A DNA stretch of 64,000 nt from contig NZ_CP054058.1 in the NCBI RefSeq assembly GCF_003935895.2, forward strand, positions 2,833,177 through 2,897,176, read 5' to 3'. Under the pieces are notes generated by a model. That model saw nothing but the letters and a program-made list of their open reading frames with translations, was not told the origin of the DNA and did no database searches. Numbering within the stretch: position 1 is the stretch's first letter; each line of letters begins with the position of its first letter. The translations under genes and the position numbers were made by a program. The DNA comes from Scandinavium goeteborgense (GTDB lineage: Bacteria > Pseudomonadota > Gammaproteobacteria > Enterobacterales > Enterobacteriaceae). Below, piece by piece: positions 1 to 9,147 of this stretch.

Positions 1-51
1 ATTATTTTTTTTGCTGGAAGATATCAGCGCATTTTCAGGCGATTAGCAAGC

Positions 52-75
52 AAAAAGCCCGCTTAAAGCGGGCTT
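52..75 (-). terminator. Rho-independent terminator after the broken small gene
   Basis: Read on the minus strand, AGCCCGCTT and AAGCGGGCT-type arms form a GC-rich hairpin followed by TTTTTG. It lies about 10 bases beyond the stop of the minus-strand reading frame that ends at 85, so it probably ends the hcp-remnant transcript. Confidence 0.75.
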
Positions 76-84
76 GTGAACAAC

Positions 85-500
85 TCAGAGCGCCATCACG
101 CTAATATGTTCCCTGAACTTCGTCACAGGTAACAAACGACGTAAGGCGGGAAGCAGATTGGTGTGGTGTAAACGTGCTGGCGGCAAGTAATGTCCGCTGC
201 CGTTTGTCCATTCTTTCATGGTGCCACGAAACTCTTATTGCTTCCTGTGGCACCAAACGCTTCTACCCCGCAATAGACTTTGTAGGGTTCACTGGCGAGG
301 AGCACAAAAAGGAAGTAACCGTCCAGCATGGGCTTCTTGCCCGGTTTACCCGGTGACAGGCAGTAACGATTGGCAAAATCGCCAAGCTTTTGCAGTTCGA
401 AGATATGCTCATCGGGTGCGGCGGCTTGTGCCGCAGTCAACGTCACAGGGAGTGGCGTCATTCCCCGCCTTTCGCGCAAAACCTCATCCAGGGTTTTCAT
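85..500 (-). pseudogene. Small unassigned gene downstream of hcp remnant, probably frameshifted
   Basis: An open frame from 500 to 216 gives 94 residues (begins MKTLDEVLRERRGM, ends NKSFVAP). From about 240 a second frame continues without a stop to 85. It reads as ordinary protein (FRGTMKEWTNGSGHYL, then a leucine- and arginine-rich tail ending ISVMAL) and stops just before the terminator. I infer one gene of about 138 codons broken by a single-base indel near 230-240, although two separate short genes remain possible. I do not recognise the family. Its place directly after an Hcp remnant on the same strand suggests it was a type VI cargo, immunity or accessory gene, but no motif proves this. 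Confidence 0.4.
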
Positions 501-531
501 TTATGTCGTCTCGAAGAGTTTAAGGTAGGAA

Positions 532-895
532 TTATCTTTCCCGCCAGCTATCGGAATGCTGAATATTACCATCGACATATTTCCTGGTAATTTTCTCATA
601 ACGTAACTCAATAGATTCCAGGTGGTTCGACCTCAAATAGGCGGGATCTTTAACGTTGTACATAACCGGTGAAACAGAAACAACGCGGACATTTTCCAGC
701 AGCATATTGAAGTATTCAACTTCCTGTCCCGCATCGTTAATGTTGTACCACTTGATTTCAGCCGATCTCAGTGTCGTGCCGTTAGTGACGGCCTTGTAGA
801 GATGCGGGGGAGGAGCGGTCAAACTCCTTTTCAATGTTGAGGGCGCCATTGACACGCGTACCGGTCAGTTTGCCGGTATTGCCATACAACAACAT
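532..895 (-). pseudogene. hcp: Hcp (type VI secretion tube protein) remnant, N-terminally truncated and frameshifted
   Basis: The minus strand encodes the C-terminal two thirds of an Hcp1-family protein. The characteristic stretches AEIKWYNINDAGQEVEYFN, VSPVMYNVKDPA, HLESIELRYEKIT and DGNIQHSDSW are all present. The preceding piece (YGNTGKLTGTRV, EKEFDRSSP) lies in another frame. The two join at a run of five Gs on the plus strand (806-810), where four would restore a single frame. About the first 38 residues of a normal Hcp (roughly 160 aa) are missing upstream of 886, so this is a decayed orphan with no other T6SS component in the window. Hcp normally forms hexameric rings that stack into the T6SS inner tube. 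Confidence 0.8.
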
Positions 896-1024
896 CCTTA
901 TTTAGATTGAATAGCTAAAAAATGAACGGATTGTCGATAAATGGATTTCAATGCCCGCTGATATTAATAAAAGAACTCGTCACCCTCAATGTGAATTAAC
1001 TTAATTGGAAATTAACCAAATAAT

Positions 1025-1052
1025 AAAAAAGGCCAGCTTTACGCTGACCTTT
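1025..1052 (-). terminator. putP terminator
   Basis: On the minus strand AGGTCAGC and GCTGGCCT pair around GTAA and are followed by TTTTTTATT. The hairpin begins about 25 bases after the putP stop. Confidence 0.75.
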
Positions 1053-1077
1053 CCGGATAATAAGCCGGTGACTTATA

Positions 1078-2586
1078 TCAATCGACCTGCAGTTTTGACG
1101 GCGGCGCAGAGTGATAATGCGCGTCCGCTTCGGCGAAGCGTTTCTGCATTGAGGCAGACGGGGCTTTGCCCAGCAGGCTGAAGACCACAATCCCGAGGCT
1201 GCCAAAGATGAAGCCAGGGATGATTTCATACAGACCCAGCCAGCCAAACTGTTTCCAGACGATTACCGTGACCGCACCGATGACCATTCCGGCCAGGGCG
1301 CCGTTACGGGTCATGCGGGACCACAGCACCGAGAACAGCACTACCGGACCAAACGCCGCACCGAAGCCGGCCCAGGCGTAACTCACCAATCCGAGCACAC
1401 GGTTTTCAGGGTTGGCGGCCAACGCAATCGCCACCAGCGCCACGGCCAGAACCATAAAGCGCCCAACCCACACCAGCTCTTTCTGGCTCGCACCTTTACG
1501 CAGGAACGCTTTGTACAAATCTTCGGTAATCGCGCTGGAACACACCAGCAGCTGGCAGCTCAGGGTCGACATTACCGCCGCCAGAATCGCCGACAGCAGA
1601 ATACCGGCCACCCACGGGTTGAACAGGATTTGCGCCAGTTCGATGAACACGCGCTCGGCGTTCTGGTTTACCGCACCCGCCAGGTCAGCGTGGGTATTGA
1701 AGAAGGCGATACCAAAGAAGCCGACGCCCACCGCGCCCAGCAGGCACAGGATCATCCACGTCATGCTGATGCGACGCGCATGCACGATGCTGTGGTGGGA
1801 GTCCGCCGCCATGAAGCGTGCCAGGATGTGCGGCTGACCAAAGTAGCCCAGGCCCCAACCCAGCAGGGAAATGATGGCCACGAAATTCAGCCCTTTGAGC
1901 ATATCGATGTTTTCGATGCTCTTTTGCTTGATCACTTCCAGCGAGTCGCCGAAACCTCCGACGGTGATAATCACAATCACCGGGGTCAGGATCAGCGCGA
2001 AAATCATCAGGCTCGCCTGCACGGTGTCGGTCCAGCTCACGGCCAAGAAGCCGCCGATGAAGGTGTACAGAATAGTCGCCGCCGCACCCATCCACAGCGC
2101 AGTTTCATAGCTCATGCCGAAGGTGCTTTCGAACAGACGCGCCCCCGCCACAATGCCGGACGCGCAGTAGATGGTGAAGAACAGCAGAATGACCAGCGCA
2201 GAGATAATTCGCAGCAAGCGGCTTGTATCTTCAAAACGCCCGGTGAAATAGTCCGGCAGCGTCAGGGCGTTATTGTTCACTTCGGTGTGAACACGCAGGC
2301 GTCCAGCTACCAGTTTCCAGTTAATCCATGCGCCAAGGCACAGACCAATGGCAATCCAGCTTTCAGAGATACCGGAAATGAAAATGGCGCCCGGTAGGCC
2401 CATCAACAGCCAGCCGCTCATGTCGGATGCGCCCGCAGATAATGCGGTGACGAATGGGCCCAGGCTACGGCCGCCCAGAATATAATCATCAAAGTTTTTG
2501 GTGTTACGCCAGGCGATAAACCCAATCAGGATCATGCCAAATATATAAATTAGAAACGTCACCACCATCGGTGTGCTAGTAGCCAT
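1078..2586 (-). CDS. putP: Sodium/proline symporter PutP
   Basis: PutP is the high-affinity Na+/L-proline cotransporter of the inner membrane (solute:sodium symporter family) and supplies proline to PutA. The product is 502 aa, the same as the E. coli protein, and is a string of hydrophobic segments fitting the 13-helix fold. Residues known to matter in E. coli PutP are at the same numbers: Arg40 (GGRSLG), Asp55 and Ser57 (GASDMSGW). It is divergent from putA across a 396-bp control region. The ATG start gives the family N-terminus. No lesion is visible. Confidence 0.97.
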   Translation of the reverse strand: MATSTPMVVTFLIYIFGMILIGFIAWRNTKNFDDYILGGRSLGPFVTALSAGASDMSGWLLMGLPGAIFISGISESWIAIGLCLGAWINWKLVAGRLRVHTEVNNNALTLPDYFTGRFEDTSRLLRIISALVILLFFTIYCASGIVAGARLFESTFGMSYETALWMGAAATILYTFIGGFLAVSWTDTVQASLMIFALILTPVIVIITVGGFGDSLEVIKQKSIENIDMLKGLNFVAIISLLGWGLGYFGQPHILARFMAADSHHSIVHARRISMTWMILCLLGAVGVGFFGIAFFNTHADLAGAVNQNAERVFIELAQILFNPWVAGILLSAILAAVMSTLSCQLLVCSSAITEDLYKAFLRKGASQKELVWVGRFMVLAVALVAIALAANPENRVLGLVSYAWAGFGAAFGPVVLFSVLWSRMTRNGALAGMVIGAVTVIVWKQFGWLGLYEIIPGFIFGSLGIVVFSLLGKAPSASMQKRFAEADAHYHSAPPSKLQVD

Positions 2587-2750
2587 CGAAATTCTCCAGA
2601 ATAACTCTTTTTATCCCTATTACCGGAACGAAGTAATGGGTTCTTTGTTACGGGCGGAGCGTATCCTGCCGTATGCTGAATTTATTCACAAACGATTTAA
2701 CACTGCATTTACAGATAAAACATCCCATCAACAGGATCAATTTCCTATAG

Positions 2751-2949
2751 GTTGCACTCGCTCACGCTTTTCACGGTTGCACCGCGCAAAAGTGTTAAGC
2801 ACCGCATAAAACCTGGCTCTTTCCCATCCAGTCCATGCTTTTTTCAGTGTTAAAAAGATTTAACAGGTCATTGCTTTTCCTGATTGCTGGCGAAGTCACA
2901 CTTAACACGGTTGCACAAAGTTGCAACATGATGGATATTTCTGTGCAAC
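2751..2949. promoter_or_regulatory. put control region with five PutA operator half-sites
   Basis: GTTGCA occurs at 2751-2756, 2776-2781, 2910-2915 and 2920-2925, and on the opposite strand at 2944-2949. This hexamer is the reported PutA operator sequence, and five such sites are reported for the E. coli put region. The whole gap between the putP and putA starts is 2587-2982. Two sites lie nearer putP and three lie within about 75 bases of the putA start. Binding by PutA as a repressor when proline is absent is inferred from that precedent. Confidence 0.75.
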
Positions 2950-2982
2950 TAGAGCAGTACTTAATATTGAGGGAGTTTTTTT

Positions 2983-5900
2983 ATGGCCAGCACCACCATG
3001 GGCGTAAAACTGGATGACGCCACGCGCGAGCGAATTAAAAGCGCGGCAACACGCATTGACCGCACCCCGCACTGGCTGATCAAACAGGCCATTTTTAATT
3101 ATCTGGAAAAACTGGAAAACGACGAAGCGTTACCGGAATTGCCTGCCCTGCTGTCGGGCGCGGCGAATGAAAGCGACGAAGGCGTGGTGCAGATCGAAGA
3201 GTCTCCGCAGCCGTTCCTCGATTTTGCCGAGCAGATCCTGCCGCAGTCGGTGACTCGTTCAGCCATTACCGCCGCCTGGCGTCGGGCAGAAACCGACGCG
3301 GTACCTATGCTGCTGGAGCAGGCCCGTCTGCCGCACAGCATCGCTGAACAGGCGCATTCCCTCGCTTACCAGTTGGCCGAAAAACTGCGTAACCAGAAAA
3401 CCGCCAGCGGCCGGGCCGGAATGGTGCAGAGCCTGTTGCAGGAATTCTCGCTCTCTTCTCAGGAAGGCGTGGCGCTGATGTGTCTGGCGGAAGCACTGCT
3501 GCGTATTCCTGATAAAGCCACCCGCGATGCGCTGATCCGCGACAAAATTAGCAACGGCAACTGGCATTCTCACATTGGCCGTAGCCCGTCGCTGTTCGTC
3601 AACGCCGCCACCTGGGGCCTGCTGTTCACCGGTAAGCTGGTATCGACGCACAACGAAGCCAGCCTGTCGCGCTCGCTGAACCGCATTATCGGTAAGAGCG
3701 GCGAGCCGCTGATCCGCAAAGGCGTGGATATGGCAATGCGCCTGATGGGCGAGCAGTTCGTCACCGGAGAAACCATTTCTGAAGCGCTGGCCAACGCCCG
3801 CAAGCTGGAAGACAAAGGCTTCCGCTACTCCTACGATATGCTCGGCGAAGCGGCCCTGACCGCCGCCGATGCGCAGGCGTACATGGTCTCCTACCAGCAG
3901 GCAATTCATTCAATTGGTAAAGCCTCCAACGGCCGCGGCATTTATGAAGGCCCGGGCATCTCGATTAAGCTGTCGGCGCTGCACCCCCGCTACAGCCGTG
4001 CGCAGTTCGATCGTGTGATGGACGAGCTGTATCCGCGCCTGAAATCCCTGACTCTGCTGGCCCGCCAGTATGATATCGGCATAAACATTGACGCCGAAGA
4101 AGCCGACCGCCTGGAGATCTCCCTCGATCTGCTGGAAAAACTCTGTTTTGAACCGGAGCTGGCGGGCTGGAACGGCATCGGTTTTGTCATTCAGGCTTAT
4201 CAGAAACGCTGCCCGGCGGTGATTGACTATCTGACCGATCTCGCCACCCGCAGCCGTCGTCGCCTGATGATCCGTCTGGTGAAAGGCGCGTACTGGGACA
4301 GCGAAATTAAACGTGCGCAGATGGACGGCCTCGAAGGGTATCCGGTGTATACCCGCAAGGTGTATACCGACGTGTCCTACCTCGCCTGCGCCAAAAAACT
4401 GCTGGCGGTGCCGAACCTGATTTATCCGCAGTTCGCCACCCACAACGCCCATACCCTTGCGGCGATTTATCAACTGGCGGGTCAGAACTACTATCCGGGC
4501 CAGTACGAATTCCAGTGCCTGCACGGGATGGGCGAACCGCTGTACGAACAGGTGGTGGGTAAAGTGGCCGACGGGAAACTGAACCGTCCGTGCCGCATTT
4601 ATGCCCCGGTGGGCACGCACGAAACGCTGCTGGCGTATCTGGTGCGTCGTCTGCTGGAAAACGGCGCGAACACCTCTTTCGTGAACCGTATCGCCGATAC
4701 CACCCTGCCGCTGGATGAACTGGTCGCTGACCCGGTTTCCGCCGTCGAGAAACTGGCCCAGCAGGAAGGCCAGGCCGGTCTGCCGCATCCGAAGATCCCG
4801 CTGCCGCGCGAGCTGTACGGCGCAGGCCGCGATAACTCCGCCGGGCTGGATCTGGCCAACGAACATCGTCTGGCGTCCCTCTCTTCTTCCCTGCTCAACA
4901 GCGCGCTGCAAAAATGGCGTGCCCTGCCGATGCTGGAACAGGCGGTTGACGACGGCGATATGCAGCCGGTTATTAACCCGGCGGAGCCGAAAGATATCGT
5001 CGGCTACGTGCGTGATGCGTCCGAGCGCGAAGTGGAACAGGCCCTGACTAACGCGGTGAACAACGCGCCTATCTGGTTCGCCACGCCGCCGCACGAACGC
5101 GCCGCCATTCTTGAACGCGCCGCCGTATTAATGGAAGGCCAGATGCAACAGCTGATGGGCATCCTGGTGCGCGAAGCGGGTAAAACCTTCAGCAACGCCA
5201 TCGCCGAAGTGCGTGAAGCGGTGGATTTCCTGCATTACTACGCCGGACAGGTGCGGGACGATTTCGCCAACGAAACCCATCGCCCGCTGGGCCCTGTGGT
5301 CTGTATCAGCCCGTGGAACTTCCCGCTGGCCATATTCACCGGACAAATTGCCGCGGCGCTCGCCGCCGGAAACAGCGTGCTGGCGAAACCTGCCGAGCAG
5401 ACGCCGCTGATTGCCGCGCAGGGCATCAATATTCTGCTGGAAGCCGGTGTACCGCCGGGCGTGGTGCAGCTGCTGCCGGGTCGCGGTGAAACCGTCGGCG
5501 CACAGCTCACATCCGACAACCGCGTACGCGGGGTGATGTTTACGGGTTCCACCGAAGTGGCGACGCTGTTGCAGCGTAATATCGCCAGCCGCCTCGATCC
5601 GCAGGGTCGTCCGACGCCGCTTATCGCCGAAACTGGCGGGATGAACGCGATGATCGTCGATTCCTCCGCGTTAACCGAGCAAGTAGTGATTGACGTGCTG
5701 GCCTCCGCGTTCGACAGCGCCGGGCAACGCTGCTCTGCCCTGCGCGTGCTGTGTTTGCAGGACGATATTGCCGACCACACCCTGACGATGCTGAAAGGCG
5801 CGATGGCGGAATGCCGAATGGGCAACCCAGGCCGCATGACGACGGATATTGGCCCGGTGATTGATGCCGAAGCTAAAGGCAATATCGAGCGCCACATTCA

Positions 5901-6945
5901 GACTCTTCGCAGCAAAGGCCGCCCGGTGTTCCAGGCCGCGCGTGATAACAGTGAAGACCGTCGCGAATGGGCCACCGGCACCTTCGTGCCGCCAACGCTG
6001 ATTGAGCTGGAAAGCTTCGATGAGCTGCAAAAAGAAGTGTTCGGCCCGGTGCTGCACGTGGTGCGTTACAACCGCAATAACCTGAATGCGCTGGTCGATC
6101 AGATTAATGCCTCCGGCTACGGTTTAACCCTCGGCGTGCATACCCGCATCGACGAAACCATCGCCCAGGTGACCGGCAGCGCCAACGTCGGCAACCTGTA
6201 CGTGAACCGTAATATGGTGGGCGCGGTCGTCGGCGTGCAGCCGTTCGGCGGCGAAGGCTTGTCCGGTACCGGTCCGAAAGCCGGTGGGCCGATGTACCTC
6301 TATCGCCTGCTCTCCAGCCGCCCGGAAGACGCGCTGTTAACCACTCTGAACCGGCAGGATGCTGAGCGTCCGGTGGATGCTCAGCTGAAATCCCTGCTGG
6401 AACAGCCGCTGGTAGCCTTACGTGAATGGGCCAACGGTCGTCCAGAATTGAGCACGCTTTGCCATCGTTACGGTGAACTGGCCCAGGCCGGGACCCAACG
6501 TTTATTGCCTGGCCCGACCGGGGAGCGCAATACCTGGACGCTGATGCCGCGTGAACGCGTGCTGTGCCTTGCGGATAACGAGGAAGACGCGCTGGTGCAA
6601 CTCGCCGCCGTTACCGCCGTCGGCAGTGAAATCCTGTGGCCGGATGAAAGCCTGCATCGCGAACTGGCAAAACAGTTGCCGAAAGCGGTCAACGATCGCA
6701 TTCGCTTCGCCAAACGCGAGCAGATTGTGAGCGAGGAGTTTGACGCGGTGATTTATCACGGTGATTCAGACCAGCTGCGTGACCTCTGCCAGCAAGTGGC
6801 GGCGCGCGACGGGGCGATTATCTCGGTGCAGGGCTTTGCCCGCGGGGAAACCAATCTGCTGCTGGAACGCCTGTACGTTGAACGCTCGCTGAGCGTTAAC
6901 ACCGCGGCGGCAGGCGGTAACGCCAGCCTGATGACAATCGGCTAA
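2983..6945 (+). CDS. putA: Trifunctional PutA: repressor, proline dehydrogenase, P5C dehydrogenase
   Basis: PutA oxidises proline to glutamate in two steps: an FAD-dependent proline dehydrogenase passes electrons to the quinone pool, and an NAD+-dependent P5C dehydrogenase completes the reaction. The protein has 1,320 residues, as in E. coli. Residues about 1-47 form the ribbon-helix-helix DNA-binding domain (MGVKLDDATRERIKSAA). The PRODH barrel covers roughly 90-610 and the aldehyde dehydrogenase domain about 650-1,130, followed by a C-terminal domain. The P5CDH catalytic Cys917 (GQRCSAL) and Glu883 (AETGG) are at their E. coli positions. A GGGAG ribosome site precedes the ATG. Self-repression through the adjacent GTTGCA sites is expected. 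Confidence 0.98.
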   Translation: MASTTMGVKLDDATRERIKSAATRIDRTPHWLIKQAIFNYLEKLENDEALPELPALLSGAANESDEGVVQIEESPQPFLDFAEQILPQSVTRSAITAAWRRAETDAVPMLLEQARLPHSIAEQAHSLAYQLAEKLRNQKTASGRAGMVQSLLQEFSLSSQEGVALMCLAEALLRIPDKATRDALIRDKISNGNWHSHIGRSPSLFVNAATWGLLFTGKLVSTHNEASLSRSLNRIIGKSGEPLIRKGVDMAMRLMGEQFVTGETISEALANARKLEDKGFRYSYDMLGEAALTAADAQAYMVSYQQAIHSIGKASNGRGIYEGPGISIKLSALHPRYSRAQFDRVMDELYPRLKSLTLLARQYDIGINIDAEEADRLEISLDLLEKLCFEPELAGWNGIGFVIQAYQKRCPAVIDYLTDLATRSRRRLMIRLVKGAYWDSEIKRAQMDGLEGYPVYTRKVYTDVSYLACAKKLLAVPNLIYPQFATHNAHTLAAIYQLAGQNYYPGQYEFQCLHGMGEPLYEQVVGKVADGKLNRPCRIYAPVGTHETLLAYLVRRLLENGANTSFVNRIADTTLPLDELVADPVSAVEKLAQQEGQAGLPHPKIPLPRELYGAGRDNSAGLDLANEHRLASLSSSLLNSALQKWRALPMLEQAVDDGDMQPVINPAEPKDIVGYVRDASEREVEQALTNAVNNAPIWFATPPHERAAILERAAVLMEGQMQQLMGILVREAGKTFSNAIAEVREAVDFLHYYAGQVRDDFANETHRPLGPVVCISPWNFPLAIFTGQIAAALAAGNSVLAKPAEQTPLIAAQGINILLEAGVPPGVVQLLPGRGETVGAQLTSDNRVRGVMFTGSTEVATLLQRNIASRLDPQGRPTPLIAETGGMNAMIVDSSALTEQVVIDVLASAFDSAGQRCSALRVLCLQDDIADHTLTMLKGAMAECRMGNPGRMTTDIGPVIDAEAKGNIERHIQTLRSKGRPVFQAARDNSEDRREWATGTFVPPTLIELESFDELQKEVFGPVLHVVRYNRNNLNALVDQINASGYGLTLGVHTRIDETIAQVTGSANVGNLYVNRNMVGAVVGVQPFGGEGLSGTGPKAGGPMYLYRLLSSRPEDALLTTLNRQDAERPVDAQLKSLLEQPLVALREWANGRPELSTLCHRYGELAQAGTQRLLPGPTGERNTWTLMPRERVLCLADNEEDALVQLAAVTAVGSEILWPDESLHRELAKQLPKAVNDRIRFAKREQIVSEEFDAVIYHGDSDQLRDLCQQVAARDGAIISVQGFARGETNLLLERLYVERSLSVNTAAAGGNASLMTIG

Positions 6946-6987
6946 GCTTGTGATTAATTAGTGGCCTGGCACCCCATCACCCTGTAG

Positions 6988-7020
6988 GCCCGGTAAGCGA
7001 CAACGCCACCGGGCTTTTTT
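6988..7020 (+). repeat. REP-type palindrome also acting as putA terminator
   Basis: GCCCGGT and ACCGGGC arms flank AAGCGACAACGCC and are followed by TTTTTT. The same TAGGCCCGGTAAGCG-CGCCACCGGGC pattern recurs at 53020-53046, so this is a dispersed REP/BIME-type element. It doubles as an intrinsic terminator between putA and the next gene. Confidence 0.75.
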
Positions 7021-7032
7021 GGAGATCACACC

Positions 7033-7425
7033 ATGAAACTGATGTTTATCGCCGCTGCCGCCCTACTAATCAGCACTTCCGTTCTGGCGGATGACTGTGA
7101 ATCCGCCACCTCTCAGGCCGGGCTTAACGAGTGCGCTGGCAATGAATATAAAAAGCAGGATGATTTACTCAATCAGACCTATAAAGAGGCGATGAAACTC
7201 GCCACCGATACCCAGAAAACCCAACTCATTGCGGCGCAAAAAGCGTGGATTGCCTTTCGTGATGCCGACTGCGCGTTTTTAACCTCCGGCGCTGACGGGG
7301 CTTCCGTCGCGCCGATGGTTCATGCCCAGTGCATGACGCAAAAAACCTACGAACGCACCGAGCTACTGAAAAGCACGCTCAGCTGTGAAGAAGGCGATGT
7401 GAGCTGCGTCTTCCCGCCGCATTAA
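7033..7425 (+). CDS. Secreted LprI-like (DUF1311) protein, possible lysozyme inhibitor
   Basis: This is a 130-residue exported protein with a signal peptide of about 19 residues ending VLA-DD. The mature part matches the LprI N-terminal (DUF1311) family: paired cysteines, QTYKEAMKLA, and the hallmark QKAWIAFRDADC. Family members include mycobacterial lysozyme inhibitor LprI, but most enterobacterial members have no proven function. A GGAG ribosome site lies nine bases before the ATG. Its stop overlaps the convergent rutR stop by three to four bases. Inhibition of lysozyme is a family-level guess. Confidence 0.8.
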   Translation: MKLMFIAAAALLISTSVLADDCESATSQAGLNECAGNEYKKQDDLLNQTYKEAMKLATDTQKTQLIAAQKAWIAFRDADCAFLTSGADGASVAPMVHAQCMTQKTYERTELLKSTLSCEEGDVSCVFPPH

Positions 7426-8060
7426 CGCAGGCGGATCCCTTCAATAATCATGCGCTGCACGTTCTCCACAGTTTGCTGGAAGAACGCCTCATCACGCAGC
7501 GTTTTGCCGGTGACCGCCTCCACCTGCGTGGAAAAATCCGCGTAGTGCTGGGTGGCGGCCCAAATCATAAAGATCAGATGATTAGGGTCAATCGGGGCCA
7601 GTTTGCCCTCGCTGACCCAGGCAGAAATAATCGCCGATTTTTCATCGACCAGTGATTTCAAATCCCCGGTTAATTCCGCCATCAGCAGCGGTGCGCCCTG
7701 CAACATCTCAAGGCAAAACAGACGCGAGGCTTCCGGGTAGTCCCGCGAAACTTCAAGCTTGAGGCGGATATACTCGCCAATCGCCACCAGCGGCGTGAAC
7801 TCTTCCCGAAACGCTCGCAGCGGCGCCAGCCAGATATCGAGGATATTGCGCATCACCGCCACGTACAGCGCTTCTTTCGACGGGTAGTAATAAAGCAGAT
7901 TGGTTTTCGACACCCCCGCCTGTTCCGCGACTTGTTCGAGACGTGTCCCGTGAATGCCGAACTGCGAAAAGGTGTTCAGCGCCGCCGTCAGAATGGCCTC
8001 TTTTTTAGCGTTTACCGCCAGACTGCGTTTCCCGGTTTTTTTTACGGCTGCCTGAGTCAT
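7422..8060 (-). CDS. rutR: RutR, TetR-family pyrimidine regulator
   Basis: RutR is a TetR-type repressor that senses uracil or thymine. In E. coli it controls rutABCDEFG and also affects carAB and other genes. The 212-residue product has an N-terminal helix-turn-helix (about residues 20-65, including GVSKTNLLYYYPSKEALY) and the all-helical RutR C-terminal domain ending MIIEGIRLR. It is the second gene of an apparent operon, starting 10 bases after the EamA transporter gene. No rut catabolic gene is nearby, which differs from E. coli, where the divergent rut operon lies beside it. Confidence 0.9.
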   Translation of the reverse strand: MTQAAVKKTGKRSLAVNAKKEAILTAALNTFSQFGIHGTRLEQVAEQAGVSKTNLLYYYPSKEALYVAVMRNILDIWLAPLRAFREEFTPLVAIGEYIRLKLEVSRDYPEASRLFCLEMLQGAPLLMAELTGDLKSLVDEKSAIISAWVSEGKLAPIDPNHLIFMIWAATQHYADFSTQVEAVTGKTLRDEAFFQQTVENVQRMIIEGIRLR

Positions 8061-8070
8061 AGCGCTCTCC

Positions 8071-9003
8071 TTATTCCTGCGCGGTGTATTTGTTTTCTGC
8101 GTCTTGCGCCACCTGCGCTAACGCCTTTTTCTTTTTGAATTTCAGTTCGCTGACCAGCACGCCCGCGATGATAAACGCCGCGCCAAGCAGCGCCAGCACC
8201 GGTAAGCGTTCACCCGCCATGCGACCAAAGATGCCCGCCCACACCGGCTCACCGGTATAAATCACCGTCGCGCGCGTCGGGGAAACGCTGCGCTGCGCCC
8301 AGTTCATCACCACCTGAATAATGGCGCTGAAAATCCCTAAGCCCAGAGCGACCACCAGCAGGCCCGGCGAAAAGGACGGAACGGATTCCCCGGCGGGGAT
8401 CATCATGGTAAATGCGACCAGCGACGCGGTGGCCAGTTGCACAACGGTGACCCGGCGCACATCTACCTTCCCGGCCCAGGCGCTGATCAGAATAATTTCT
8501 GCGGCAATCGCCAGCGCGCCCGCGAGCGTGATGATTTCCCCGGCACCGAGCGCCAGCAAGTTTCCGTCCGGCCCGGCGAGTAAAACCAGGCCGATGAACG
8601 CCAGCAGAATCCCGACGCAGGACATCAGCCCCGGCATACGGCCGAGACACAGCCATTGGAGGAGCGGCACCAGCGGCACGTACATCGCGGTAATAAAGGC
8701 AGATTTACTGCTGGAAATAGACTGTAAGCCCCAGGTTTGCAGGCTGTAGCCGAATGCGATGGCGATTCCAATCATCACGCCCGCTTTCAATTCAAGCCGC
8801 GTTAGCCCACGCAGGGAGCGCAGCGATAGCAGACCCACAGCGATAGCCGCGGTGGCGAAGCGCAGTCCGACAAAAAAGAACGGGTCGCTCAGGGTGACGG
8901 CGTATTGAACCGCCAGAAATGTGCCACCCCAGAACATGGTGATGACAATCAGGAGCGCTTCCTGAGGCTTTACCGAGAATTGATAGCGAGAAAGAAAGGA
9001 CAT
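8071..9003 (-). CDS. EamA/DMT-family inner-membrane transporter
   Basis: The 310-residue protein is a typical ten-helix drug/metabolite transporter built from two EamA repeats. The first begins about residue 15 (ITMFWGGTFLAVQYAV) and the second about residue 160. The C-terminal tail is basic (ELKFKKKKALA), consistent with a cytoplasmic end. It is transcribed ahead of rutR with a 10-bp gap, so the two are probably cotranscribed. The substrate cannot be read from sequence. Linkage to a pyrimidine-sensing regulator makes a nucleobase, nucleoside or related metabolite a reasonable guess only. The ATG start has only a weak GGCGG upstream. Confidence 0.8.
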   Translation of the reverse strand: MSFLSRYQFSVKPQEALLIVITMFWGGTFLAVQYAVTLSDPFFFVGLRFATAAIAVGLLSLRSLRGLTRLELKAGVMIGIAIAFGYSLQTWGLQSISSSKSAFITAMYVPLVPLLQWLCLGRMPGLMSCVGILLAFIGLVLLAGPDGNLLALGAGEIITLAGALAIAAEIILISAWAGKVDVRRVTVVQLATASLVAFTMMIPAGESVPSFSPGLLVVALGLGIFSAIIQVVMNWAQRSVSPTRATVIYTGEPVWAGIFGRMAGERLPVLALLGAAFIIAGVLVSELKFKKKKALAQVAQDAENKYTAQE

Positions 9004-9072
9004 AGTACCGCCGGGATAACATTCAGCCCAACAGTGTGCAGATTACCGCGGACTGCTGCAACCAGCAGGCAT

Positions 9073-9099
9073 AAAAAAACCGCCGGGAAAGCCCGGCGG
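9073..9099 (-). terminator. ymdF terminator
   Basis: CCGCCGGG and CCCGGCGG arms form a strong hairpin, and on the minus strand a run of seven Ts follows. It lies about 50 bases after the ymdF stop. Confidence 0.85.
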
Positions 9100-9147
9100 C
9101 GGGGATTTGATGGGGCTCAGGTCGCCACATCGTACGGCGTCAGTCCA

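Noticed and set aside
1630-2397. 255-codon plus-strand open frame inside putP
   Set aside because: Its His-, Gln- and Arg-rich composition is typical of an antisense frame over a membrane protein gene.
3910-5094. 394-codon minus-strand open frame inside putA
   Set aside because: It is an antisense shadow of a long GC-rich gene. putA is fully supported by family length and catalytic residues.
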